DNA from: Stutzerimonas balearica DSM 6083
Lineage (GTDB): Bacteria; Pseudomonadota; Gammaproteobacteria; Pseudomonadales; Pseudomonadaceae
DNA: 64,000 nt
Reading direction: 5' to 3'
Assembly (NCBI RefSeq): GCF_000818015.1
Contig: NZ_CP007511.1
Span: 4,067,501-4,131,500 of the forward strand
A program made the translations under genes and the position numbers. Positions 10,445-20,434 of the stretch are shown piece by piece (within the stretch, counting starts at the first letter, position 1; each line of letters starts with the position of its first letter). The notes under the pieces are model-generated. The model had not been told where the DNA came from and did no database searches. It saw only the letters and a program-made list of their open reading frames with translations.

Positions 10445-11257
10445 TCAGCGCTGGCAGCGACCGCAGTAGACACTGGCGCGCTGGCCGAGACGGACCTCGC
10501 GCAGCGTACTGCCGCACTGCTTGCAGAACGCACCGCCACGTCCGTAGACGAACAGCTCCTGCTGGAAGTAGCCGGGCTTGCCGTCGCCGCCGACGAAGTC
10601 GCGCAGCGTCGTGCCGCCGCGCTCGATGGCCATGGCCAGGATGCGCCTGATCTCAGCGGCCAGGCGCTCGTAGCGCGCCCGCGAAATGCCGCCTGCCGGG
10701 CGCCGCGGATCGATGCCGGCGGCGAACAATGCCTCGCTCGCATAGATATTGCCGACACCGACCACCACGGCGTTGTCCATGATGAACGGCTTGACCGCCA
10801 TGCTGCGCCCGCGCGACAGCTCGTACAGCCGGCGGCCATCGAAGCCCTCGTCCAGCGGCTCGGGGCCGAGGCTGGCGAGCAGCGGATGCTCGAGCGGCAG
10901 CTCGCTCCAGAGCAGCGCACCGAAGCGACGCGGGTCGGTGTAGCGCAGCGCCTGCCCCGAACCGAGCAGGATGTCGACGTGCTCGTGCTTGGCCGCCGGC
11001 AGCTCCGCCGGCACCAGGCGCAGGCTGCCGGACATACCCAGATGGGCGATCAGCGTGCCGCTCTGTACCCGGATCAACAGGTACTTGGCGCGCCGCTCCA
11101 CCGCCTCGATACGCTGGCCGGACAGGCGCGCGTCGAGGTCCTCGGGAATCGGCCAGCGCAGGCGCCGGTCGCGTACGACGACACGCTCGATCGTCTGGCC
11201 GAGCAGATGCGGCGCGATGCCGCGACGGGTGGTTTCGACTTCGGGGAGTTCGGGCAT
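10445..11257 (-). CDS. mutM: Formamidopyrimidine-DNA glycosylase MutM/Fpg
   Basis: A 270-residue base-excision repair enzyme that removes 8-oxoguanine and formamidopyrimidines and nicks the DNA. The mature N-terminus [12 protein letters not shown] supplies the catalytic Pro and Glu. The Lys-containing HLGMSG motif is in the N-terminal domain, the helix-two-turn-helix motif is [13 protein letters not shown], and the C-terminal zinc finger is CKQCG-N16-CGRCQR. Length and ends are canonical. Confidence 0.98.
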   Translation of the reverse strand: MPELPEVETTRRGIAPHLLGQTIERVVVRDRRLRWPIPEDLDARLSGQRIEAVERRAKYLLIRVQSGTLIAHLGMSGSLRLVPAELPAAKHEHVDILLGSGQALRYTDPRRFGALLWSELPLEHPLLASLGPEPLDEGFDGRRLYELSRGRSMAVKPFIMDNAVVVGVGNIYASEALFAAGIDPRRPAGGISRARYERLAAEIRRILAMAIERGGTTLRDFVGGDGKPGYFQQELFVYGRGGAFCKQCGSTLREVRLGQRASVYCGRCQR

Positions 11258-11312
11258 GACGGCAGGTGACGGCGGTACAGAGGCGCGACCTTAGCAGCTA
11301 ACGCCGCGGCGG

Positions 11313-12179
11313 TCAGCCGACGCCCAGCTCGCGGATGCTCTCCTCGAGGCACTCGAAGTCGTATTCGGACAGACCGACGTAGTCGAGGACCAGATGCGCG
11401 ATGCTGTCCCACTCATGGTCTTCGGCCTGGCCACCGAGCACGCGATGGCAGGCACAGATGTGCTCGGCCATCTTGAGGATCGCCAGCAGCGTCTTGAGCT
11501 GCGCGTCGCGCCCCGAGTCGTCGGCGAACAGCGACAGCGCGTTGTGATGGTTGGCGATGGCGTCGCACAGATGCAGCGGCAGGTTCCAGGACTTGGCGGT
11601 GAAGTAGCCGACCACCGCGTGGTTGGTCGACAGCACGCGGTTCTCGATGTCGACGATGCGCTGCTCGGCATCGGTGCTGGCATAGGCCTCTTCGAGCACC
11701 GCCATGTACTGCGGGAAGCGCTTGAGCATCAGTGGAATGCCGCAGTTGTGGAACAGGCCCAAGGCGTAGGCCTCATCCGGCGACTGGTAGCCGATGCGCT
11801 TGGCCAGCGTCAGGCTGGTCATGGCGACGTCCTGTGCGGTGTCCCAGAAGCGGTTCAGGGTGACGATCGTCTCATCGGTCATTTCCCCCTTGATCGACTG
11901 CGCGTTGATCAGGTTGATCACCGTGTCGCAGCCCAGCAGGTTGACCGCCTGCTGGATCGAGGCGATGCGGTTGGTCAGTCCGAAGAACTTCGAATTGACG
12001 ATCTTCAGCAGCGCGCCGGAGAGCCCCGGGTCCTGGCTGATCAGCCGGGCAATGGTCTTCAGGTCGGGCACCGGCATGACCTGTTCCATCTGCAGGTCGA
12101 CCATGATCTGCGGTTGCGGCGGCACGCTGATGCCCTGCAGGACATGGCGAATCTGTTCGGCGGTGAGTTCGACGGCCAT
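11313..12179 (-). CDS. HDOD-domain signalling protein
   Basis: A cytoplasmic protein of about 288 residues dominated by an HDOD domain (about residues 20-220), a non-catalytic relative of HD phosphohydrolases found in signalling and stress proteins. Core motifs are ISQDPGLSGALLKIVNS and AYALGLFHNCG, the latter in place of the metal-binding HD pair. I place the start at the ATG at 12179 (MAVELTAEQ); the longer frame upstream reads through an intergenic promoter. It is divergent from pfpI with 130 bp between them. The signal and partner are unknown. Confidence 0.82.
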   Translation of the reverse strand: MAVELTAEQIRHVLQGISVPPQPQIMVDLQMEQVMPVPDLKTIARLISQDPGLSGALLKIVNSKFFGLTNRIASIQQAVNLLGCDTVINLINAQSIKGEMTDETIVTLNRFWDTAQDVAMTSLTLAKRIGYQSPDEAYALGLFHNCGIPLMLKRFPQYMAVLEEAYASTDAEQRIVDIENRVLSTNHAVVGYFTAKSWNLPLHLCDAIANHHNALSLFADDSGRDAQLKTLLAILKMAEHICACHRVLGGQAEDHEWDSIAHLVLDYVGLSEYDFECLEESIRELGVG

Positions 12180-12309
12180 CGGAAAAGCTCGGCGGGTGGG
12201 CGGCAAAGTGCCAGCGGAAAATCGGCCGAACTTTGGCCGAGAAGGCGGTCGGATTTCAAGTGACTCGCGATCGGCGAACGTCCTTTTCCAAGACCGAGGA
12301 GGCAACTAC

Positions 12310-12846
12310 ATGGCCAGACTGCAAGGCAAACGCGTGGCAATCCTGGTGACCGACGGCTTCGAGCAGGTCGAGATGACCGGCCCGAAGGAGGCCCTCGAGC
12401 AGGCCGGCGCCAGCGCCGAAATCCTTTCGGCCAAGAGCGGCACGGTGCGCGGTTGGAACCACACCACACCGGCCGACGAGTTCAAGGTCGACCACAGCTT
12501 CGACCGCGTCCGCGCCGAGGACTACGACGCCCTGGTGCTGCCCGGCGGCGTGGTCAACTCCGACAATATCCGCATGGACGAGATGGCCCAGGCGCTGGTG
12601 CGCGACGCGGCGCGCGCCAGCAAACCGATCGCCGTGATCTGCCACGGCGGCTGGCTGCTGATCTCTGCCGACCTGGTGCGCGGCAAGCGCATGACCAGCT
12701 GGCCTTCGCTGGCCGACGACCTGCGCAATGCCGGCGCCGATTGGGTCGACCAGCAGGTGGTGGTCGACGGGCACCTGATCAGCAGCCGCAAGCCGGACGA
12801 CATTCCGGCCTTCAGCAAGGCCCTGGTCGAGGCGCTCGGCGGCTAG
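12310..12846 (+). CDS. pfpI: PfpI/DJ-1 family type-1 glutamine amidotransferase-like protein
   Basis: A 178-residue DJ-1/PfpI protein. The nucleophile elbow is AVICHGGWLL, with Cys and the adjacent His; a conserved acidic residue sits in DGFEQVEMTGP near residue 20. Members act as proteases, deglycases or stress chaperones, and the P. aeruginosa homologue PfpI (PA0355) is linked to stress resistance and mutation avoidance. GGAGG precedes the ATG at 12310. It stands alone on the plus strand, followed by a strong hairpin. Confidence 0.9.
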   Translation: MARLQGKRVAILVTDGFEQVEMTGPKEALEQAGASAEILSAKSGTVRGWNHTTPADEFKVDHSFDRVRAEDYDALVLPGGVVNSDNIRMDEMAQALVRDAARASKPIAVICHGGWLLISADLVRGKRMTSWPSLADDLRNAGADWVDQQVVVDGHLISSRKPDDIPAFSKALVEALGG

Positions 12847-12858
12847 CGGCCGAGGCGA

Positions 12859-12898
12859 GCAGGCGACTGCGGCGATTCCGACCGGCGCAGTCGCCTGC
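12859..12898 (+). terminator. Hairpin terminator after pfpI
   Basis: A perfect 12-bp stem pairs GCAGGCGACTGC (12859-12870) with GCAGTCGCCTGC (12887-12898), with a 16-nt loop. A short, imperfect T-run follows (CTCGTTTA). The rlmI coding region begins 40 bp later. Confidence 0.55.
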
Positions 12899-12937
12899 GC
12901 TCGTTTAGAATGCCCGCCCCTTCATCTGGAGCCGCCC

Positions 12938-14134
12938 ATGTCCCTGCCCAGCCTGCGCCTCAAAGCCAATGCCGACCGCCGCCTGCGCGCCGGCCATCTG
13001 TGGATCTTCAGCAACGAAGTGGACACCGCGGCAACGCCGCTCGGCGCCTTTGTCGCCGGCGACCAGGCTGTGCTCGAAGCCGCCAACGGCAAGCCGCTGG
13101 GCATCGTCGGCGTCTCGCCGAACAACCTGATCTGCGCGCGCCTGCTGTCGCGCGACCTCAAGCACAGCCTCGACAAGTCGCTGCTGGTGCATCGCATCCA
13201 GGTAGCCCTGAGCCTGCGCGAACGGCTGTTCGAGGTGCCCTGCTACCGCCTGGTGTACGGCGACGCCGACCTGCTGCCCGGCCTGGTGGTCGACCGCTTC
13301 CACGACATTCTCGTCGTACAGCTCGCCTCGGCGACCATGGAGCGCAACAGGGATGCCGTGCTCGAAGCGCTGGTACAGGTGCTCAAGCCGCGCGGCGTGT
13401 TGTGGAAGAACGATTCCAGCGCGCGCGATGCCGAGGGCCTGGAGCGCTACGTCCAGACCGCCTTCGGCGTAGTGCCCGAGTGGGTCGCGCTGGAGGAAAA
13501 CGGCGTGAAATTCGAGGCGCCCGTGGTGGCCGGGCAGAAGACCGGCTGGTTCTACGACCATCGCATGAATCGCGCGCGCCTGGCGCCCTACGTCAAGGGC
13601 AAGCGGGTACTCGACCTGTTCAGCTACATCGGCGGCTGGGGCGTGCAGGCAGCGGCCTTTGGTGCCAGCGAAGTGTTCTGCGTCGACGCCTCGGCCTTTG
13701 CCCTCGATGGTGTCGAGCGCAATGCGGCACTCAACGGGCTGAGCGAGAAAATGACCTGCGTCGAGGGCGATGCCTTCGAGGCGATGAAGGAGCTCAAGGC
13801 GGCCGAGGAACGCTTCGATGTGGTGATCACCGACCCGCCCGCCTTCATCAAGCGCAAGAAGGATCTGAAGAACGGCGAGGCGGCCTATCGTCGCCTGAAC
13901 GAAACCGCCATGCGCCTGCTGACCAAGGACGGCATCCTGGTCAGCGCCAGCTGCTCGATGCACCTGCCCGAGGACGATCTGCAGAACATCCTGCTCGCCT
14001 CGGCGCGGCATCTGGACCGCAACATCCAGCTGCTCGAACGTGGCGCGCAGGGCCCGGACCATCCGGTGCATCCGGCGATCCCGGAGACGCGCTACATCAA
14101 GAGCCTGACCTGCCGCCTGCTGCCCAACAGCTGA
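12938..14134 (+). CDS. rlmI: 23S rRNA (cytosine-C5) methyltransferase RlmI
   Basis: A 398-residue SAM-dependent methyltransferase. An N-terminal PUA domain occupies about residues 1-75, and the catalytic Rossmann domain starts near 200. SAM-binding motif I is VLDLFSYIGGWGVQAAAFGA. Motif IV is ITDPPAFIKRKKD, and the SASCSMHL Cys motif carries the m5C nucleophile. E. coli RlmI methylates C1962 of 23S rRNA. Length matches closely. GGAG lies 8 nt before the ATG. Confidence 0.93.
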   Translation: MSLPSLRLKANADRRLRAGHLWIFSNEVDTAATPLGAFVAGDQAVLEAANGKPLGIVGVSPNNLICARLLSRDLKHSLDKSLLVHRIQVALSLRERLFEVPCYRLVYGDADLLPGLVVDRFHDILVVQLASATMERNRDAVLEALVQVLKPRGVLWKNDSSARDAEGLERYVQTAFGVVPEWVALEENGVKFEAPVVAGQKTGWFYDHRMNRARLAPYVKGKRVLDLFSYIGGWGVQAAAFGASEVFCVDASAFALDGVERNAALNGLSEKMTCVEGDAFEAMKELKAAEERFDVVITDPPAFIKRKKDLKNGEAAYRRLNETAMRLLTKDGILVSASCSMHLPEDDLQNILLASARHLDRNIQLLERGAQGPDHPVHPAIPETRYIKSLTCRLLPNS

Positions 14135-14137
14135 GTT

Positions 14138-14458
14138 TCACTCGACCCGCTCCGGGGTCGGCTGCGCGCGGGGCGCCTGCGGCACGAGCTGCTCGATCGC
14201 CTGATCGAGCTGCTTCAGACACATGTCGATGATGCGGTCGCGCTGGCCGCTGTCCCAGTCCATGGTCGCCAGCATGCGGATCAGGTCCAGGGCGCCCTGC
14301 TCGGCAATCAGCATGCCGTGATCGACCAAGAGCATGCGTCCGTGCAGTTGCAGGCGCAGCGGCTCACGGCTGCTGATCACCGCGCCGCGGGCCAGCAGGC
14401 AATCGATATGTTCGCGCAGCGCATGCAGGCTGCGCCGCTCGCCTTGAAGTTCGCTCAT
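14138..14458 (-). CDS. Conserved hypothetical protein of pseudomonads (PA0354-like)
   Basis: A 106-residue cytoplasmic protein, rich in Leu and charged residues, with no signal peptide or membrane segment. The middle (LQLHGRMLLVDHGMLIAEQG) looks like a small beta structure followed by helices ending in a Pro-rich tail. It lies convergent to rlmI with a 3-bp gap. I do not recognise a domain; its position between rlmI and ilvD matches a conserved hypothetical gene in P. aeruginosa. Confidence 0.7.
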   Translation of the reverse strand: MSELQGERRSLHALREHIDCLLARGAVISSREPLRLQLHGRMLLVDHGMLIAEQGALDLIRMLATMDWDSGQRDRIIDMCLKQLDQAIEQLVPQAPRAQPTPERVE

Positions 14459-14756
14459 TCCGTTATGTCACCTTGCCATCCCTTGCCATGGCGTTGTGAC
14501 ATCAGTCACGCACCGGAAGACACAACCCGAGCAGCGCCTTTTTGCCACGCGCCGGGCGCAGCCTTGGCGCGGCGGGGGGCCGGGCGTAGAATCGATCCTC
14601 TTCGCCAGTCATCCCCCGGCGTGCTTGTGAGCCGGCCGCCCACGCGGTGATCCCGCGGACCGGTCATCGACAGACGCACGGCTACCGCCGTTTGCATGCA
14701 GCGCGCGAGGCGCTCACGCTACCCTAATCGCCCCCTGATCAGCCGCAGGAACCGTC
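14459..14756. other. 298-bp intergenic region upstream of ilvD
   Basis: This holds the divergent 5' regions of the PA0354-like gene and ilvD. No plausible gene is present in any frame. AGGAACCGTC lies just before the ilvD ATG as its ribosome site. I saw no convincing attenuator peptide rich in branched-chain codons and no riboswitch I could name. Confidence 0.5.
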
Positions 14757-16595
14757 ATGCCTGACTACCGCTCGAAAACCTCCACCCACGGCCGCAACAT
14801 GGCCGGCGCCCGTGCCCTGTGGCGCGCCACCGGCATGAAGGACGAGGACTTCAAGAAGCCGATCATCGCCATCGCCAACTCCTTCACCCAGTTCGTGCCC
14901 GGCCACGTGCACCTGAAGGACCTCGGCCAGCTGGTCGCCCGCGAGATCGAGAAGGCCGGCGGCGTGGCCAAGGAATTCAACACCATCGCCGTGGACGACG
15001 GCATCGCCATGGGCCACGACGGCATGCTCTATTCGCTGCCGAGCCGCGAGATCATCGCCGACTCGGTCGAGTACATGGTCAACGCCCACTGCGCCGATGC
15101 ACTGGTGTGCATCTCCAACTGCGACAAGATCACCCCCGGCATGCTGATGGCCGCCCTGCGCCTGAACATCCCGGTGGTGTTCGTTTCCGGTGGGCCGATG
15201 GAAGCGGGCAAGACCAAGCTGGCCAGCCACGGCCTGGACCTGGTCGATGCCATGGTCGCCGCCGCCGACGACTCCTGCTCCGACGAGACCGTTGCCGAAT
15301 ACGAGCGCAGCGCCTGCCCGACCTGCGGCTCCTGCTCCGGCATGTTCACCGCCAACTCGATGAATTGCCTGACCGAAGCCCTCGGCCTGTCGCTGCCGGG
15401 CAACGGCACCACGCTGGCCACCCACGCCGACCGCGAGCAGCTGTTTCTGCGCGCCGGGCGCCTGATCGTCGAGCTGTGCCAGCGCTATTACGGCCAAGGC
15501 GATGCCTCCGTGCTGCCGCGCGAGATCGCCAGCTTCGCGGCGTTCGAGAACGCCATGACCCTGGATATCGCCATGGGCGGCTCGACCAACACCATCCTGC
15601 ACCTGCTCGCCGCCGCGCAGGAGGCCGAGGTCGACTTCAACCTGCGCCACATCGACCAGCTGTCGCGCCGCGTGCCGCAGCTGTGCAAGGTGGCGCCGAA
15701 CATCCAGAAGTACCACATGGAAGACGTGCACCGCGCCGGCGGCATCTTCTCCATCCTCGGCGAACTGGCCCGTGGGGGCCTGCTCAACACCCAGGTCCCG
15801 ACCGTGCACAGCCGGACCCTGGCGGAAGGCATCGCCGAGTGGGACATCACCCAGACCGCCGATGAAGCGGTGCATACCTTCTTCAAGGCCGGCCCGGCCG
15901 GCATCCCGAGCCAGGTCGCCTTCAGCCAGAGCACGCGCTGGCCGAGCCTGGATACCGACCGCGCCGAGGGCTGCATCCGCAGTGTCGACAATGCCTACTC
16001 GCAGGAAGGCGGCCTCGCGGTGCTGTACGGCAACATCGCCCTGGACGGCTGCGTGGTGAAGACCGCCGGCGTCGACGAGTCGATTCTCGTCTTCGAAGGC
16101 ACGGCGAAGATCTACGAAAGTCAGGACGCCGCGGTGAAGGGCATCCTTGCCGACGAGGTGAAGCCGGGCGACGTGGTCATCATTCGCTACGAAGGGCCGA
16201 AGGGCGGCCCGGGCATGCAGGAAATGCTCTACCCGACCTCGTATCTCAAGTCCAAGGGCCTGGGCAAGCAGTGCGCCCTGCTCACCGACGGTCGCTTCTC
16301 CGGCGGCACCTCGGGCCTGTCGATCGGCCACGTCTCGCCGGAAGCGGCAGCCGGCGGCGCCATCGGCCTGGTCGAGGACGGCGACAAGATCCTCATCGAC
16401 ATTCCCAACCGCAGCATCAACCTGCTGGTCGATGACGAGCAGCTCAAGGCCCGTCGCCTGCACCAGGACCACAAGGGCTGGAAACCGGTGCAGCCGCGCG
16501 CACGCAAGGTCAGCACCGCACTGAAGGCCTACGCCCTGCTCGCCACCAGCGCCGACAAGGGCGCAGTGCGCAACAAGGCGCTGCTCGACGGCTGA
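14757..16595 (+). CDS. ilvD: Dihydroxy-acid dehydratase IlvD
   Basis: A 612-residue Fe-S enzyme that dehydrates 2,3-dihydroxy-isovalerate and -methylvalerate in valine and isoleucine synthesis. Cluster-binding Cys occur in [12 protein letters not shown] and in [18 protein letters not shown]. The C-terminal [20 protein letters not shown] motif is diagnostic. AGGAA precedes the ATG, the length is normal, and a strong terminator follows. Confidence 0.98.
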   Translation: MPDYRSKTSTHGRNMAGARALWRATGMKDEDFKKPIIAIANSFTQFVPGHVHLKDLGQLVAREIEKAGGVAKEFNTIAVDDGIAMGHDGMLYSLPSREIIADSVEYMVNAHCADALVCISNCDKITPGMLMAALRLNIPVVFVSGGPMEAGKTKLASHGLDLVDAMVAAADDSCSDETVAEYERSACPTCGSCSGMFTANSMNCLTEALGLSLPGNGTTLATHADREQLFLRAGRLIVELCQRYYGQGDASVLPREIASFAAFENAMTLDIAMGGSTNTILHLLAAAQEAEVDFNLRHIDQLSRRVPQLCKVAPNIQKYHMEDVHRAGGIFSILGELARGGLLNTQVPTVHSRTLAEGIAEWDITQTADEAVHTFFKAGPAGIPSQVAFSQSTRWPSLDTDRAEGCIRSVDNAYSQEGGLAVLYGNIALDGCVVKTAGVDESILVFEGTAKIYESQDAAVKGILADEVKPGDVVIIRYEGPKGGPGMQEMLYPTSYLKSKGLGKQCALLTDGRFSGGTSGLSIGHVSPEAAAGGAIGLVEDGDKILIDIPNRSINLLVDDEQLKARRLHQDHKGWKPVQPRARKVSTALKAYALLATSADKGAVRNKALLDG

Positions 16596-16612
16596 GCCGG
16601 CCGTCCTGCCTG

Positions 16613-16640
16613 AACAGCCCGGCCTCGCGCCGGGCTGTTT
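16613..16640 (+). terminator. Rho-independent terminator of ilvD
   Basis: The 11-bp stem AACAGCCCGGC (16613-16623) / GCCGGGCTGTT (16629-16639) encloses the loop CTCGC and is followed by TCGTTTCG. It lies 18 bp after the ilvD stop codon. Confidence 0.8.
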
Positions 16641-16709
16641 CGTTTCGGCCGGCGCTGTGCGGCCGTCCGGCGCGCCGGTAGAATCGCGGCTTTTTCCCGG
16701 ACCCGCCCC

Positions 16710-18089
16710 ATGAACGCGCACACTTCCGACGCACCGGCCACCCATGACCTGGTCCTTGGCCTGGACGACAAACCGCGGCCCTGGGTCGCCTTTCTCGCTG
16801 CGCTGCAGCATCTGCTGGCGATCATCGTGCCGATCGTCACGCCGGGCCTGCTGATCTGTCAGGCCATCGGCGTGTCGCCACGCGACACCAATATCATCGT
16901 CTCCATGTCGCTGGTGATTTCCGGCATCGCCACCTTTGTGCAGTGCCGCCGCTTCGGCCCGCTGGGGGCGGGCCTGTTGATCGTGCAGGGCACCAGCTTC
17001 AACTTCGTCGGCCCGCTGATCGCCGGCGGCGTGCTGATGGTCAAGGACGGCACGCCGGTCGAGGCGGTGATGGCAGCGATCTTCGGTGTGGTGATCGCCG
17101 GTTCCTTCGTCGAGATGGGCGTGTCGCGCGTGCTGCCGTTCGTCAAGCGACTGATCAACCCGCTGGTGACCGGCATCGTGGTGCTGATGATCGGCCTCAC
17201 CCTGATCAAGGTCGGGCTGATCAGCATGGGCGGCGGCTTCGCCGCAATGGGTGACGGCAGCTTCGCCAACGGCGAGAACCTGCTGCTCTCGGGCGTGGTG
17301 CTCGGCGCCATCGTCGTTCTCAACCGGATGCCGGTGGTGTGGATGCGCAGCTGCGCCATCATCATCGCGCTGGCCATCGGTTACGCGCTGGCCGCCTGGC
17401 TGGGCCGGCTGGACTTCAGCGGCATGCACCAGGCCGCGCTGTTCCAGGTACCGATGCCGCTGCACTTCGGCCTGAGTTTCTCCTGGAGCCTGTTCATTCC
17501 GATGGTGGTGATCTACCTGGTGACTTCGCTCGAAGCCATCGGCGACATCACCGCCACCAGCAAGCTGTCGCGCCAGCCGGTCGAGGGCCCGCTGTGGATG
17601 CAGCGGATCAAGGGCGGCGTGCTGGTCAACGGCGCCAACTCGCTGCTGGCCGGGCTGTTCAACACCTTTCCGAGTTCGGTGTTCGCACAGAACAACGGCA
17701 TCATCCAGCTGACCGGCATCGCCAGCCGCTACGTGGGCATGTGGATTGCGGCGATGCTGGTGATCCTAGGCCTGTTCCCGGTGGTCGCCGGCGTACTGCA
17801 GGCCGTCCCCGAGCCGGTGCTCGGCGGCGCCGCGCTGGTGATGTTCGGTGCGGTGGCCGCCGCCGGCATCAACATCCTCGCCGGCGTACAGCTCGATCGC
17901 CGTGCCCTGCTGATCATCGCTGTCTCGCTGGCGTTGGGCCTGGGCTTTTCCCAGGTGCCGGAATTCCTCGCGCACCTGCCGGCGGCACTGCGCAACGTAC
18001 TGGAGTCGGGCGTCGCCACCGGCGGCATCTGCGCCCTGCTGATGAACTGGTTCCTGCCCGAGACGCCGCCGGTCGCCGAACGCCGCTGA
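16710..18089 (+). CDS. NCS2-family nucleobase:cation symporter (xanthine/uracil permease)
   Basis: A 459-residue inner-membrane transporter with about 14 hydrophobic segments. NCS2 signature regions seen are GTSFNFVGPLIAGG, the acidic segment VTSLEAIGDITATSKL (which carries the conserved substrate-binding Glu) and FAQNNGIIQLTGIASRYVG. The combination favours xanthine/uric-acid-type specificity over uracil, but this is inference. The gene ends 4 bp from the convergent cysQ. Confidence 0.88.
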   Translation: MNAHTSDAPATHDLVLGLDDKPRPWVAFLAALQHLLAIIVPIVTPGLLICQAIGVSPRDTNIIVSMSLVISGIATFVQCRRFGPLGAGLLIVQGTSFNFVGPLIAGGVLMVKDGTPVEAVMAAIFGVVIAGSFVEMGVSRVLPFVKRLINPLVTGIVVLMIGLTLIKVGLISMGGGFAAMGDGSFANGENLLLSGVVLGAIVVLNRMPVVWMRSCAIIIALAIGYALAAWLGRLDFSGMHQAALFQVPMPLHFGLSFSWSLFIPMVVIYLVTSLEAIGDITATSKLSRQPVEGPLWMQRIKGGVLVNGANSLLAGLFNTFPSSVFAQNNGIIQLTGIASRYVGMWIAAMLVILGLFPVVAGVLQAVPEPVLGGAALVMFGAVAAAGINILAGVQLDRRALLIIAVSLALGLGFSQVPEFLAHLPAALRNVLESGVATGGICALLMNWFLPETPPVAERR

Positions 18090-18093
18090 AGGG

Positions 18094-18912
18094 TCAGGCG
18101 TGCTGCGCCAGCTCCAGCAGGCGCGCACGCCAGTCGACACCCTTGGGCAGGGCGAGAAACGATGGGTTCAGGTAGCCCTCGCGCGCCGCGTAGCGAAGCG
18201 GCGCACCAGTGACCTCGATGACCTCGCCGCCGGCACCTTCGAGCACACCCTGGGCGGCCGCCGTGTCCCACTGCGAGGTCGGCGCCAGGCGCGGGTAGCA
18301 GTCGGCCTTGCCTTCGGCCAGCAGGCAGAACTTCAGCGAGCTGCCGACGTTGGCCAGCGCCAGGTCACCGAAGCGCTCGCGCAGGCTGCTGACCAGGTGC
18401 TCCTGCGCCGGGCTGCTGTGCCGACGGCTGGCGACCAGGGTGAAGCGCTCATGCGGCGCCTGCCGCACACGCAGCGGCTGGCTGCTGCCATCGGCCTCGC
18501 TGCGCCAGGCGCCGAACTCGGCGCCACCGTAGTAGCAACGCCCGCTGGCGGGGATGCCGACCACGCCGAAGCGCACCACGCCACGCTCGATCAGCGCCAC
18601 GTTGACGGTGAACTCGTCGCTGCCGGCAATGAACTCCTTGGTGCCGTCCAGCGGATCGACCAGCCACCAGCGCTGCCAGCCGGCCCGCTCGGTCAGCGGC
18701 AGCTGGCAGTCCTCTTCGGACAGCACCGGAATGCCGCCATCGAGCGCTCGCAGCCCCTCGACGAGCACATCGTGCGCCGCCAGGTCGGCCGCGGTCACCG
18801 GCGAGTCGTCGGCCTTGGCGGTAACCGCGAGCTCGCGGCGCCAGTGCGGCAGAATCGCATCGCCGGCCTTGCGCACCAGCTCGATGACCGAAGGCAGATA
18901 GGGATGGCTCAT
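18094..18912 (-). CDS. cysQ: 3'(2'),5'-bisphosphate nucleotidase CysQ
   Basis: A 272-residue inositol-monophosphatase-fold enzyme that hydrolyses 3'-phosphoadenosine 5'-phosphate from sulfate assimilation. Metal-binding motifs are DDSPVTAADLAAHD, SEED in the first third, and the DPLDGTKEFI signature; the C-terminal SQWDTAAAQGVLEGAGG motif completes the site. The ATG at 18912 overlaps the nudE stop (ATGA), so the pair is translationally coupled and nudE comes first. Confidence 0.95.
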   Translation of the reverse strand: MSHPYLPSVIELVRKAGDAILPHWRRELAVTAKADDSPVTAADLAAHDVLVEGLRALDGGIPVLSEEDCQLPLTERAGWQRWWLVDPLDGTKEFIAGSDEFTVNVALIERGVVRFGVVGIPASGRCYYGGAEFGAWRSEADGSSQPLRVRQAPHERFTLVASRRHSSPAQEHLVSSLRERFGDLALANVGSSLKFCLLAEGKADCYPRLAPTSQWDTAAAQGVLEGAGGEVIEVTGAPLRYAAREGYLNPSFLALPKGVDWRARLLELAQHA

Positions 18913-19475
18913 GCGGCGAACTCCCCGCGTTGGGTCAGTAGATCGCGCGCCAGGTACAGCGCGGCCAGCGCCCGCCCCTCGCTGAACTGCGGGTGCTGCA
19001 CGAGGCTCGACAGCTCGGCCAGGTCGAAGCGCTCGACACGCATCGGCTCCGGCTCGTCGCCGGGCAGGTGCTCGACATACAGGTCGCGCGCAAGGACCAC
19101 CTGGATCTTCTGGCTCATGTAACCGGGCGACAGCGACAGCTCGGCGAGAAACTCCAGCTGACGGGCGCCAAAGCCGGCTTCCTCCTTCAGCTCGCGATTG
19201 GCCGCCTCGAGTACATCCTCGCCGGGCTCGATCAGCCCCTTGGGCAGCGACAGCTCGTAGCTGTCGGTTCCGCCGCAATATTCCTCGACCAGCAGCACGC
19301 TGCGCGCATCGGCCATGGCGACGATCATCACCGCGCCATAGCCCGAACCCCGACTGACCAGGCGTTCGTAGGTGCGCTCCACGCCGTTGGAGAACCGCAG
19401 CTGCAGCTCCTCGACGCGGAACAGGCGGCTGCTGGCAACGATCTCACGAGCGAGCACGGTGGGTTTCTGGCGCAT
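18909..19475 (-). CDS. nudE: ADP-sugar/NADH Nudix hydrolase NudE
   Basis: A Nudix hydrolase of about 188 residues acting on ADP-ribose, NADH and Ap(n)A. The Nudix box is GLIEPGEDVLEAANRELKEE, and the N-terminal LFRVEELQLRFSNG matches E. coli NudE. The start is set at the ATG at 19475, 6 nt after AGGAG; an in-frame TTG at 19490 would include the ribosome site in the coding region. It is divergent from yrfG, as in other pseudomonads. Confidence 0.93.
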   Translation of the reverse strand: MRQKPTVLAREIVASSRLFRVEELQLRFSNGVERTYERLVSRGSGYGAVMIVAMADARSVLLVEEYCGGTDSYELSLPKGLIEPGEDVLEAANRELKEEAGFGARQLEFLAELSLSPGYMSQKIQVVLARDLYVEHLPGDEPEPMRVERFDLAELSSLVQHPQFSEGRALAALYLARDLLTQRGEFAA

Positions 19476-19585
19476 GGGGCACTCCTGCAAACGCGAGGGG
19501 CTATCATAACCCGGCTTTTTCGCGGCGGCTGCGAGCGCTTTGCCAGCGAACGCACCGCCGATCCGCCACCTGCCGCGAGCCTGCC

Positions 19586-20263
19586 ATGACTGCCAACCTG
19601 CCCTGGCGCGAGATAGACACCGTCCTGCTGGACATGGACGGAACCCTGCTGGACCTGCATTTCGATAACCATTTCTGGCTCGAGTTTCTTCCGGCCCGCT
19701 ACGCCGAACGCCACGGCATCAGCCAGGCGATGGCCGAGCTCGAGCTCGGTCCGCTGTTCAACGAGCACCAGGGCCGCCTGACCTGGTACTGCCTGGACTA
19801 CTGGACGCGCGAGCTGGACCTCCCGATCCGCGAGATGAAGCGCGAGATCGCCCACCTGATCGCCCTGCGCCCGGCGGCCGATACCTTCCTCGCCGCGCTG
19901 CGCCAGGCGCGCAAGCGGGTCGTGCTGATCACCAACGCCCACCGCGATTCGCTCTCGCTCAAGCTCGAGCGCGTCGAGCTGGCGCCCTGGTTCGATCGCC
20001 TGATCAGCTCGCACGACTATGGTTACCCGAAGGAGGAGGCGCAGTTCTGGCATGCGCTGAAGCAGGACATCGCGTTCGAGCCGGGTCGCGCGCTGTTCAT
20101 CGACGACAGCCTGCCGATCCTGCGCAGTGCGGGGCGCTTCGGCGTGGCGCATCTGCTGGCGGTGCGCGAGCCCGACAGCCGACGCGGCGCCAAGGACACC
20201 GAGGAATTCGCCGCCGTGGACGATTACCGTGATCTGGTGCAAAGCCTGGAGGCCGCCGGCTAG
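19586..20263 (+). CDS. yrfG: GMP/IMP nucleotidase YrfG (HAD superfamily)
   Basis: A 225-residue HAD-fold 5'-nucleotidase. The nucleophile motif is VLLDMDGTLLDL near residues 13-24, motif II is VLITNAH, and the third and fourth motifs are YPKEEAQFW and LFIDDSLPILRSA. The CxxT-type cap follows the first motif. It belongs to the YrfG group that dephosphorylates GMP and IMP. It is divergent from nudE across about 110 bp. Confidence 0.9.
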   Translation: MTANLPWREIDTVLLDMDGTLLDLHFDNHFWLEFLPARYAERHGISQAMAELELGPLFNEHQGRLTWYCLDYWTRELDLPIREMKREIAHLIALRPAADTFLAALRQARKRVVLITNAHRDSLSLKLERVELAPWFDRLISSHDYGYPKEEAQFWHALKQDIAFEPGRALFIDDSLPILRSAGRFGVAHLLAVREPDSRRGAKDTEEFAAVDDYRDLVQSLEAAG

Positions 20264-20434
20264 ACGAAACAGCAGCGGCAGCGGGCCGAAATCATTACAC
20301 TCTGCGCCAGATGACTGGCGGGTCGTTCGACAACGGACGTTCGATTGACACCGCCCGCTGCAGGTCGCGCGACCTGCAGCTGATACAAAGCGAACCAGGG
20401 GCCGTCGAGCCCGGTGCAAAGGGATGGAGAACGC

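Noticed and set aside
14739..17465. A 908-residue open frame antisense to ilvD and the NCS2 permease
   Set aside because: It crosses two well-defined genes and a terminator, has no recognisable domain, and shows the His/Gln/Ala bias of an antisense shadow.
20270..20434. Possible regulatory dyad CTGCAGGTCGCGCGACCTGCAG upstream of the hybrid kinase
   Set aside because: It is a striking palindrome (near 20358-20379) but I could not link it to a known operator, and the DNA is GC-rich enough for such dyads to arise; I leave it unassigned.
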